Shown here: piece by piece, positions 1 to 9,888 of the stretch
Layout of the letters: the number at the start of each line of letters is the position of its first letter
Numbering within the stretch: the stretch's first letter is position 1
Origin: Picochlorum sp. 'celeri'
Taxonomy: Eukaryota > Chlorophyta > Trebouxiophyceae
DNA length: 64,000 bases
NCBI GenBank assembly: GCA_010909725.1
Contig: JAACMV010000028.1
Location: forward strand, 310,001 to 374,000
Direction: 5' to 3'
The notes under the pieces: generated by a model
What the model saw: only the letters and a program-made list of their open reading frames with translations
Told to the model about the DNA's origin: nothing
The model's database searches: none
Program-made: the position numbers and the translations under genes

Positions 1-1431
1 ACCCTTGCCACTGCTGAGTGCTGCCAACAGGTGGTCCTAGTCAGACGCATCCTATCCACCATTCGGATCACACCGTTCTGTATGCCTAGAAATCATTCTT
101 TCAGATACATATACGGCACTCTGTCCTCTGAAACAGCGAGACGGCCAAGGTCGTTCGTGTCTCGCAATGCGACAATGGCAGTTGAGACCCACCTCTGTGT
201 ACGCGTGTGTGGTCGGCACCTGGTTGACGATAACAGCATCAGTATTCGAAAAGATTTTTTACTATACGTGTTTCGGAGCCTTTTGCGCCGTATCCACAAA
301 GCTGATTTTCCAGGCCCATTTGGGGCGTGGTGGTCTCTCGTCGAAGAATCCGTTCATCAGGCGCCTTGGATGGGCCATGAGAGTCGATTTCGGAGCGTGT
401 CGAAATGGACGTGCGTGTCCGGTCACGATGCCCTCTGGCTGGGACCTGGGCATCGATTTCGGTCAAATTTCGCGAGCAACACGGACCCGTTTTGTCGAAT
501 GCAGAGAGCTTTAGCCCGTTTGGGCATATTTGGTAGTTTGTATAAATTATCTAGTTTGTGATTCGCCAAAGTGGTTTTTTCCAGCGTTATATCTGTGTGA
601 ATTACTAGGCCGTCTGCCCGTAGCTCGTGGGGTTTCATGGGAAGTCGCGAGGTGCGACATGGACTCTCGCGCGGGGCGTCGGTCCAGTGCACTGGATGTT
701 GGGAGGGGAGGAGGTAGGCAGATGGCCCAACTCCATCTCTGCTGATTTTACACTCTCATTGTAACATGATGCTATTTAACCGAATGGGTGATCTCGTGAT
801 GGTAGGTATCGATCAGAATCTCTTTGTACACCACGTTCTTCATCCACAGCTTTCCCTGGTCGTCCGGCTGTGGCCCAAACACCCACAGGTTCTGGTCATC
901 TCCACACCGAGACAACGCCACGTACAACTGTCCGTGTGAAAAGACATCGTCCTGGAGGTACACCCCCACCCTCTGGAGGGTGAGTCCTTGTGCTTTGTTG
1001 ATGGTCATCGCAAACGCCACGCGGATGGGGAGCTGTGTCCTCTGCAGCACAAAAGGAGCCCAGGCTCTGTGTCATCACCACCCTGGTGATGAGGACCTCC
1101 CGCCCCGTGCTGGGACCGTGGACCACCCTGGCTTTGATGGAATGGTTGAGGATTTTGGTCACCACCATTCGCGTGCCATTGGACACGCCCTTGGTGATGT
1201 TACGGAGGGCAATGATGGGGGCCCCAACCTTGAGCCTGATGACGTGTGGCGGCAGGCCACTCTCCTTGATGCTGGCGAGATACTCCTCCGGGTATGCATC
1301 GTCCCTCTGGTGCCGACCATCGGTAATTCCATTGATGGACACGAACAGGCGGTCTTCTTCACCGTCGGTGAGGGCGTCCAGCAGGTGGCTGTGTCAGTTG
1401 GGGTACTTTGTTCGAAGTCATAATTGAGTCA
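1..1431. repeat. Repeat unit A (left-truncated, interrupted)
   Basis: This is the first of three related units. Bases 1-597 recur, apparently unchanged, at 2726-3322. The unit continues to about 730 with sequence resembling unit B around 2310-2400, then resumes near 1398 (ttggggtacttt) after an inserted block. The left end lies outside the window. Open frames inside (for example 31-561) do not look like a known protein and are read here as chance frames, although their perfect conservation between copies A and C reflects a recent duplication. Confidence 0.75.
731..1397 (-). mobile_element. Helitron-type (PIF1-like) helicase C-terminal fragment, broken
   Basis: The minus strand encodes the end of a PIF1-family helicase as found in Helitron Rep-helicase proteins and related elements. 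One frame (about 1342-1050) carries a VGAPIIALRNI-like stretch with the NGTR motif. The next frame (about 1050-772) carries the final helicase motif around FAMTINKAQGLTL, followed by GQLYVALSRC and a stop near 772. The two parts are in different frames, so there is a frameshift near 1050. Only the C-terminal part is present: no Walker A and no Rep domain. It interrupts repeat unit A. It is a dead fragment; a stand-alone PIF1 pseudogene is the alternative. Confidence 0.75.
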
Positions 1432-2426
1432 TCTTTTTTGTTTGTTCCATATTCGCGAGCCCACGTGTACATTGTGTAAGTCAGATCCTACTGATTGACA
1501 CATTTAGGACTCCTTAGCCACCTGACTGTCTCTGCAGCTGCAAAGTTTGCAACCCTTTGGATGCTTTGGGTCAATCCCTGGTACTTCAAGACTGCTGCCC
1601 TGGCTGCCAGGACCTGGCATGATGTCTCAATGAACCATCACTGATAGTTCACATGAATGGTGAGGACCGCTTGGCTTTTCTGTCCTAGGATCCTAGGATC
1701 TATCTCAATCAAAGCGAAGGATGGCCCTTATCACTGCTGAGTCCTGCCAAGAGATGGTCCTAATTAGACCCATCATGTCGATTGTTCTGCTTCCGATGTT
1801 GCATATGTCTAACACTTCACCTATTAGATACATCTGCTTCACCTGTTGCTGTGGAAAAAGGCGGGACGGCCAAGGTCGTTCGTGGCGCATTGCGAGGATG
1901 GCAGTTGACAGACGGGTTTTGTCCACGACTCTCTGATCGGCTCGAGGTTAATACTGACAGAACCATGGGCAAATAGTATTTGTTTCGGTCCCTGTTTCGG
2001 GGCTTTTCGGTGTCTATCGAGGGAGCGAGTTTTTGGCTGCTTGAGGTCGCCCCGAAAGCAGGGCAAGGTCGATCCGTCCAGTGGCACCTTGGATGGGGTT
2101 TGCCGATCGATTTCGCGAAGGGGCAAAATGCACGTGCGCCCTCGGCCACGGCGGTGGCGTGATGGGACAGGGCGGTCGGTTTCGCCTCATTTTCCTCGAC
2201 GACACGGCGTCGTTTCTTTCACAGCAAGGAGCTTTTGCGCATTTGTGCCACAATGGTGCAATGTAAAAATTATTTGCTGTTGTTCGAGGTGAAAAAAATA
2301 TTTTGCCTTGTTGCGTTACTAGGATTGCCGCCCGTCGCACGTGGCCTTGTATCGGGTAGACTTCGCGGCCCATGGCCAGTCGATTGGCAAACGGCCCAAT
2401 TGGGTACTTTGATCGATGGTGGCGAC
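1432..2426. repeat. Repeat unit B (diverged copy)
   Basis: This copy of the same family is clearly diverged from A and C but collinear. Anchors shared with unit C are a stretch around ccatattcgcgag (about 1448 and 2443), tgcaaagtttgcaaccct (about 1537 and 2533) and gacggccaaggtcgttcgtg (about 1864 and 2866), giving a spacing of about 1.0 kb. No coding sequence or terminal inverted repeat was recognised. Confidence 0.7.
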
Positions 2427-3335
2427 ATCTCTTTTGTTTGATCCATATTCGCGAGCTCACACTTGCATTGTATACGTCAGATTCTAGTGGTTGACACATT
2501 CAGGGCTCCTCAGCCGCCTGGCTGACTCTGCAGCTGCAAAGTTTGCAACCCTGTCCTGAGCCCATGGTTTAGGACCCAAACTTTGGGTCACTACCTGGTA
2601 GTACAGGGCGGCTGGCCTCTTTGATGCTGTCCTGGCATGAATTCTCTCTCGCCACTGATAGATCACATGCCTGAGGACGGCTGAATTTCCCTTTGCTATG
2701 ATCTACATCGATCCAAACGAAGGATACCCTTGCCACTGCTGAGTGCTGCCAACAGGTGGTCCTAGTCAGACGCATCCTATCCACCATTCGGATCACACCG
2801 TTCTGTATGCCTAGAAATCATTCTTTCAGATACATATACGGCACTCTGTCCTCTGAAACAGCGAGACGGCCAAGGTCGTTCGTGTCTCGCAATGCGACAA
2901 TGGCAGTTGAGACCCACCTCTGTGTACGCGTGTGTGGTCGGCACCTGGTTGACGATAACAGCATCAGTATTCGAAAAGATTTTTTACTATACGTGTTTCG
3001 GAGCCTTTTGCGCCGTATCCACAAAGCTGATTTTCCAGGCCCATTTGGGGCGTGGTGGTCTCTCGTCGAAGAATCCGTTCATCAGGCGCCTTGGATGGGC
3101 CATGAGAGTCGATTTCGGAGCGTGTCGAAATGGACGTGCGTGTCCGGTCACGATGCCCTCTGGCTGGGACCTGGGCATCGATTTCGGTCAAATTTCGCGA
3201 GCAACACGGACCCGTTTTGTCGAATGCAGAGAGCTTTAGCCCGTTTGGGCATATTTGGTAGTTTGTATAAATTATCTAGTTTGTGATTCGCCAAAGTGGT
3301 TTTTTCCAGCGTTATATCTGTGTGAATATCTGTGT
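2427..3335. repeat. Repeat unit C (right-truncated)
   Basis: This is the third unit. From 2726 to about 3322 it matches unit A without visible difference. It ends in a short tandem duplication (atatctgtgtga twice) near 3315-3338, where the A and C copies part. FEN1 starts about 50 bases further on, so the array reaches into its promoter. Confidence 0.75.
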
Positions 3336-3386
3336 GAATCCGATTGATATCCTGGTCAAAGGATACCTTTTGGCACTCTCGTCACA

Positions 3387-4825
3387 ATGGGTATTCAAGT
3401 GCGTGTTTGTCTCTTTGAACCCAATACTCGCACATATTTAATAAAGAACTATTTTAATTGCATCAGGGTCTCACAAAGTTGATTCAGGATCACGCACCAG
3501 CTGCGTTGAAAGAGCAAAAATTTGAAAATTATTTTGGAAGGAAGATTGCTGTGGATGCTTCAATGCACATATATTCCTTCTTAGTGCGTGATAAAATCAC
3601 ATTGAAAGCTTTTTAGATAGCATCCAGGTCATAATCTTACGTTGCCTTGTGTTTTATGCAGGTCGCGGTTGGGCGTACTGGCGACCAGCTATTGACAAAT
3701 GAAACTGGCGATATTACAAGGTAGGATGTTTCGGATGCGTGTGATGTAGATAGCAAAGTCGTGATATTACACATGTGTACGTGTAGTCATATTCTGGGCA
3801 TGTTTTTCCGGACGACAAGGATGTTGGAAGCAGGTATAAAGCCAATGTATGTGACCATTGCTGTTAAAGTGTTTCATGTTGCTCCCACTTCTGAGGCATA
3901 GGATTTCTCTTGGTGTAGATTCGTATTCGAAGGAAAAGCCCCAGATCTAAAAAAGGAAGAGTTGGCCAAAAGAAGTGCAAGGAGAGAAGGCGCAAATGCT
4001 GAATTGGAGGCTGCCAAGGAGGCTGGGGACAAGGAAGGAATAGAAAAGTTTTCGAAGCGGACGATTCGAGTCACACGAGAGCACAATGAGGATTGCAAGA
4101 AGCTCTTGAGATTAATGGGGATTCCAGTGATTGATGCTCCGTCAGAAGCTGAGGCGCAGTGCGCCCAACTTTGCAAAGAAGGCCATGTCTATGGAATTTC
4201 CACCGAGGATATGGACTCATTGACGCTAGGAACTCCCAAGTTGCTACGTCATCTAATGGCTCCAGCTGCCCAAAAAGTATCTGTTCTAGAATTTGACCAT
4301 GAGATGATATTGAAGGAGCTCGATTTGACAAATGATGAGTTTATTGACCTTTGCATTCTCTGTGGGTGTGACTACACATCCAAAATTCAGGGTATTGGTC
4401 CTGTGAGGGCGTTGCAACTGATTCGAAAGCACAAATGCATCGAAAAGATTATCGAAGAATTAGATCCTAACAAGTATAAAATTCCTCAGGACTTTCCATA
4501 CAAGGAAGCAAGAGAGCTTTTCAAAAGTCCAGACGTCCTGAAGCAAAGTGACATTCCTCCTCTCAAATGGAAAACTCCTGATGAAGAAGGTTTAATGGAA
4601 TTTCTTGTGAAAGAGAAACATTTCGATGGTAAGAGAGTCAAGTCTGCCTTGACTAGAATAGCTGCTGCAAAGAGCAAGAGCACTCAAGGGCGTTTAGAAA
4701 GTTTTTTCGGACCTGTCTCTGTGAAACAAAGTTCCCGAAAGCGAGAGGCAAGCAAGCCGGCCACAAGCAAGGCGCCTGGCAAGAAAAAGTCGAAATTAGG
4801 GAAAATCGGTGGAAGAAAAAATTGA
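3387..4825 (+). CDS. FEN1: Flap endonuclease 1
   Basis: FEN1 is a structure-specific 5' nuclease that removes flaps during Okazaki-fragment maturation and base excision repair in the nucleus. Five exons read 3387-3398, 3467-3583, 3662-3720, 3787-3846 and 3919-4825, all with GT-AG introns. The start MGIQ-GLTKLI is the family N-terminus. XPG-N motifs ([19 protein letters not shown]) and XPG-I motifs ([32 protein letters not shown]) supply the acidic metal ligands. The PCNA-binding box TQGRLESFF and a basic tail close the protein at usual FEN1 length. The first exon encodes only four residues. The repeat array ends about 50 bases upstream. Confidence 0.95.
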
Positions 4826-5356
4826 ATGGAATGCAGCTTGGTCGTTGATCACAGAAGGCCAAGATGATGAGCTAGCTCATAGTAGACATCAGCCTAGACA
4901 CTGCACTCGTGTCCAGCTGGATCTCCGCGGAGATCTAGGTCTCCTCAATCCTGTTGGGTACGTACCCACTCTCCAGCGCAAGCCGATGCGAACATACAAG
5001 ATATCCCAACCTTTGCACGACGCATGCAAATATTAAAGATTTTTCATTTCCTTAAAATAGTAATCAACGGATACACAACGAAAGAGGGAGGTCCACCGTT
5101 GTTGGTAACAGACATTCGTAGATCTCCGTTAGGCGCAACACGGTATCGCACCCTGACGCTGCTCACATACATTTACCACTCGTGTGCCATTAAAAGTATC
5201 AAAAAGGTACGTTTACGCGATTATATGAGAGAATGGAGTGATTCCATCTGTATGTGAGGCAACGACGATGATACTTGTGTAACGGTCGAGTAACCGCTCT
5301 GGTTGCAGGTTCCAGCATTTTGAGCACGAGACACGAAGGAAAATTTTGGGCTTGTA
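4826..5356. other. Intergenic, no gene seen
   Basis: This covers the FEN1 3' region and the leader of the next gene. A TGTAA motif occurs near 5278. Short open frames here have no recognisable product. Confidence 0.5.
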
Positions 5357-7377
5357 ATGCTCCTTCAAATTATCATTCATATCATGTTGAATTTATTGAA
5401 GCTCAGCAGAGGCGTCAGTTGCATCCTCACCATCCTTTTTTGTCAGGGTCTTGTTGTAGTGCTCTCTGCTCCTGATCAGGTTCCACAAGATGACATTGTA
5501 CAGAGGGGATTTTGTGAGAGATATACCGTTGAAGCTGGAGAAAGCGCATTGAGCATTGCCCAAAAGTTTCATGTCGAGTACGAAGACTTTGTTATAGCTC
5601 TCAAAGATTGTATTGGTTATGAGGAGGGAACATTTCTGCAAGTAGGGCAACAAGTTTGTCTCCCTCCTTACTCTCCGGCTTGTAGATTTGTCTCAGAAGT
5701 CGATAAAAATGATAAATGCAAGTTATATGAAGTTCAACATGGCGATACCCTAGCAAAGATAGCAGAGTATTTTGACATTAGCCTTGAAGACCTGGCTTCT
5801 TTGAATTTGCTTAATCTGACCACCACAGTCGTGCCTGGGATGAATCTATTGCTTTCCTGGGACCAAAGCTGTCCTGAAACTCTTTTGCCAACTCAGAGTG
5901 ATGTAAATTCATGCCAACACGGAGACTGTGATGTTGAGGAATCTCTGGGTTGCAAAATTCACATTGCAACTGAAGGGGAGAGTCTGGAGACTATATCTGC
6001 TCTTTATAATGTGACTTTAGAAGTTTTAGTCCAAAATAATCCCAATTATCAGAAGATTGAGCCTGGTGGGGAAATTTATATCCCTCAAGGGGGTGAAGGG
6101 TGTCAGGAGCAAGTTCAAGTGAGGCCGTACGTTACTTGTATGAGGAAATGTCGTCATCGACTGCCTACCTATCTTTTTTGACTATTCATTCGATTTTGTA
6201 GGACTTCTGAAGCTGTTCCTGTGGAGGTACTTGCCCCAAAACCCTCGGACCCCGTTTCCACTGATGCTCCTCAGAGTGGGCCTGACCCTCCTTCTTCTGT
6301 TTTAAACCCCCCAAACCTTGGGGTAACGCCTGACTTTTCACATGAAGAAAAACTCGTGGTTGATATGATGATCAATCGTATGACCAAGAAAGAGTTTCAG
6401 CAAAAGCAAATGGAGTATTCAGTCAACCTGGCATTCTCCACCAAGGTGCCAGTCTCAGCTGTGAATATCCGATTCGGTGCGCTATATCCTTTTCACATGA
6501 AAGCACTAAGATACCTTGATGCCTAACTGAATGTATTTGTATGTGTCTTGCAGTCCTTCCGGTGACAGGTGAGGTACAGGGCAGGAAGTTGTTGTCAGAA
6601 AGTCAACTGAAAGTAGACACTGCAATATTCGGAAACAAATCTCGAATTTACGACAATTTGGCGTCATCAATAGAAAACGGCGCATTGATAATGCAGATGA
6701 GAGAAGATAGTTTCGACATTTTGAAAATTACGGTGGTGTATCCAGAGGATGAGATGCAGGTCCTCTACAATCCAGGCGAACTCCCAATGGAGAGTGAGAG
6801 CAGCAGCAGTTCATTACCACTCCCAATGGGTGCACTCATCGGAATAGCTGCGGGTGGAGCTGTCATGATTGTTTTAGTAGTAGTCTTGTGCTGCTGTGCA
6901 TCTGCCAGGAAAAGACAGAAAGCCCTTGTGCAAAAGGAAAAGATGCAAAAACAAATCACTGAAAATTCCACTGGTTCAAAACAATCTTCCAAGAAAAAAA
7001 TAGACCTCCAAGCATTTTCCCCATACAATGGTGATGTTTTGGGTACTAACATATTAATACCTGTAGATCTGTCAGGAAAACCAATCAAGCCATACATGAC
7101 AGATGCAGACAGTGGCCAGGCGAATGGTAAGAGTGAGACTGCTGTGCCCCAAGATGTCCTTGATCGAGTATATCGATATCAAGAAGCTGGCAAGTTTAGG
7201 GTACATGACCGAATACAAAGCCCCCAAAGGGCTGCTAGTCACCATGCTCTCCTGAAAGAGGAGATGAAAGGCCCAGCAACTGGCCAGCGCAACGAGAGAA
7301 CGAAAAGCAACTCAAAATTACCTGCAGCAAGCAACACACCTAGGGTGTCAAGTTTATCACGATATATGGAGCTGTAA
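5357..7377 (+). CDS. Secreted-side LysM protein with one transmembrane helix
   Basis: LysM domains bind N-acetylglucosamine polymers. Exons 5357-6126, 6202-6476 and 6554-7377 give about 622 residues; ATG 5384 is an alternative start that sits closer to the signal peptide core. Three LysM-like modules, each bracketed by cysteines, follow the signal peptide: YTVEAGESALSIAQ, YEVQHGDTLAKIAEYF and a weaker HIATEGESLETISALY. A Pro/Ser linker, an unidentified membrane-proximal domain (about 330-470), a hydrophobic helix (PMGALIGIAAGGAVMIVLVV) ending in CCC, and a basic cytoplasmic tail of about 170 residues complete it. There is no kinase domain, unlike plant LYK receptors. The next gene is another LysM protein. 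The first donor (CC|GTACGT) was chosen because it restores the frame. Confidence 0.8.
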
Positions 7378-7764
7378 AATGTGTTTTGAGTACCTACTCG
7401 GCAACTCCCTCTTAACGCGAATGTGCGCTTCTACATTCACAAGTCTCATCACAGGAGAAGTTCATGGCCCTGGATTCCAGGCAACGCGTTAAACTCGATG
7501 CGCACATACGTGCCAATCGGCGCAAGGAAAGCTACTTTCTTTTCAATAAGAAAATTATTAGGAGTATTTTCTTCGAGGTTATCATCAAAGGTACGATATT
7601 CAGGAACCCTGAGTGCCCAACGCGATGGCGGTTGGCCTGCTGCGTCAACGCGGCAAAGAGTGTTCAAATGGGATCTACAACGTCTCAGAACGTATTGAAA
7701 TTTCTAAAAATTGGTGATAATGTCTTAACAAAGCGTGAAATGAATTGTGCCGTGCAGACGAGGG

Positions 7765-9138
7765 ATGAGATCTGTAGCATTTGCGCTTGCTTTCTGTGCA
7801 GTTACCGGAGTTCTTGCTCAAACTCGTGCGTTTTGTTTATTATATGAATACATAGATGAATAAAAGTGAAATTTGAGAGGAAATACCTCGCTAAGGTGAC
7901 GTTTTCTAACCTGAAGCACTGTGGCTCTGCAGCCGTATGTCCTACCTACGTGGTTCAGGCAGGGGACTCCTTGTACAGTATTCAGCAGAAATTTGATATT
8001 CTATCACCAGGTATGTTAACTGTGTTTGAGTGTCGATATCAAGGGCGTATTTTACCTCGTGAATATGTCTTGCAATGTAGATGACTTGACAAATGCCCTT
8101 CTGGCCTGTGGACAGCAGACTGACCTCCTCCAAATTGGTCAGGAGATTTGTCTCCCAGGTGCAGACAAACCTGGGTGCGCAAATGTGAGGTCATACAATA
8201 ATGATGACAACTGCAAGGTGTACATTGTTCAGCAGGGTGATACCATTGAGTCTGTCGCAAACAGTTTGGACATATTCCGTGATACTCTCGACAATTTGAA
8301 CAAGGATGTGCAAGCCGGGGGTATTTTGCAGCCAAACAAGTACTTGAAACTCCCTCCTTGGTCCAATCAGTGTGGCGATCCCAACAAGTCAGGCGAGTCA
8401 TGCAGGCTCTACATCGTGAACAGTGGTGATTTCATTGCTGGCATTGCAGCTGCCTATGGGGTGACAGTTGATGACCTCCTCTCCGTTAATCCTGGGCTGG
8501 ACGCGAACTCTGTTCTTCAGAATAGTCAACCTATCAAGATTCCACCCTTCCCTGCGAGTTGCGGGGCTGGAGTTCCATCCAAACCCCCCACTGACACAGT
8601 TTTGAAATGCAGGGGTTACAGAGTCCAGCAAGGTGACAATATTCAGCAGATTGCGCAAGCTTTCAAAACAACAGTGAATGACATCACTGCTGTCAATCCT
8701 GAATTGGCTGGAGGTGCATTAGTGCAACCTGGTACAATTGTCAAGATCCCCCCATATGATAACACGTGTGACAAGCCAATCTTGGTTCAGATTGATAATG
8801 CAGGGGCCAACCCACCCCCCAGCGGTGGTGCCACACCAGTGCCAGTCCCAGTCCCGGTTCCAGTGACAAATCCTTCGCCAGTTCCAATCCCAGTTAGCAG
8901 CCCATCTCCTGTGCCAGTGCCAGTCACGGTGCCATCCCCATCCCCATCCCCGTCCCCATCTCCCTCTCCAGCACCCGAACCAATCGCATCAGAACCCGAA
9001 TCTGCAGATTCCCCAGCACCAGCCGTTGTCGTTGCTTTGGCACCCGAGATTGCTCCAGCTCCTGCCCCAAGTAGTTCTCCAGGAGTGCACATAGTGGCAT
9101 CTGCAGCCATGAGCATTCTTGTATTCTTGTTCTTTTGA
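7765..9138 (+). CDS. LysM protein with Ser-Pro-rich stalk and probable GPI anchor
   Basis: Exons 7765-7825, 7933-8010 and 8081-9138 give 398 residues. Exon 1 is a clean signal peptide (MRSVAFALAFCAVTGVLAQT). Four LysM modules follow, each starting with Cys-x-x-Tyr and a GDxxxxI core (VVQAGDSLYSIQ, IVQQGDTIESVA, IVNSGDFIAGIA, RVQQGDNIQQIA) and ending with a PP-x-x-C type edge. A long PVPV and SPSP stalk resembles algal hydroxyproline-rich glycoproteins. The last 18 residues are hydrophobic and stop directly, as in GPI signals. The arrangement recalls plant CEBiP/LYM chitin-binding proteins by architecture; orthology is not shown. Chitin synthase is the next gene on the same strand. Confidence 0.85.
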
Positions 9139-9888
9139 TGGTATCAGTAATGGATTTTATTTTACTTGAGTAAGAGCAAGTGTCTGTAATAGGGAATATC
9201 TAAACATCAATGGCGCATTCCAGTGTATGTATGCCACCACTCTGCCTAGAGCTGTAGGTATTCTTCCATGCAGCTGCAATATGGCGCAATCAAAGATTTG
9301 GGTTGCACCCCACATGATTATGTGCAGTTATAACTGGTACATAATGGTACCCGAAGTCAAGTGCACTTTTAGAAAGTATCAAGAGAAAATTCGTGCAGGG
9401 TGTTGCTTTCTTGCAAGCAAGCTTGAATCCGTGTCAAGATGAAACCTGATGCACTTCACACTTTGTGCCTGGTCTATGTAGTGTCCTAAACATCTCCCTG
9501 TTCACTCATCTCTTCCTCGATGACAGCATGCCCGTGGTATCTACCGCTCATTTGTCTCGGGCACTTAGAGACCTCCAAACAGCACAGCACAGCAGTCCAT
9601 CTACAATGGCCATCTAGTCCCTTCCTTGGATCGAGCCGACCGGATCTGCATACTGCGAGCAACGACGGTTTGGCGCCCGTCATCATCCACGAAGCACGAG
9701 TCTCGTATAGAATTACAATCCAGTGAATGTTTCATTGTCATAAGATTAAAACTTTGAATTCCGAAGGTCCGAAAACTCTATCTATTCAGGCGTTAACCTG
9801 GTAGGTGCTGACACGAGCAGTTGCTGTGTCTTAGTCACGATACTATCTCTTGTTGTAACCGCCACAAGCAACAATATTTATTCTCGCA
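9139..9888. other. Intergenic, no gene seen
   Basis: This stretch of about 750 bases separates the GPI-LysM gene from chitin synthase. A TGTAA motif at 9185-9189, about 47 bases after the stop, is a candidate poly(A) signal. The rest should hold the chitin synthase promoter; no other element was recognised. Confidence 0.5.

Noticed and set aside
31..561. 176-codon ORF repeated at 2756-3286 as a conserved gene
   Set aside because: The identity reflects the duplicated DNA unit. All frames of that DNA are equally conserved, and the diverged unit B does not keep the frame.
8787..9116. Long minus-strand ORF of Gly/Thr/Asp repeats
   Set aside because: It is the antisense of the Pro/Ser/Val-rich stalk of the GPI-LysM protein.
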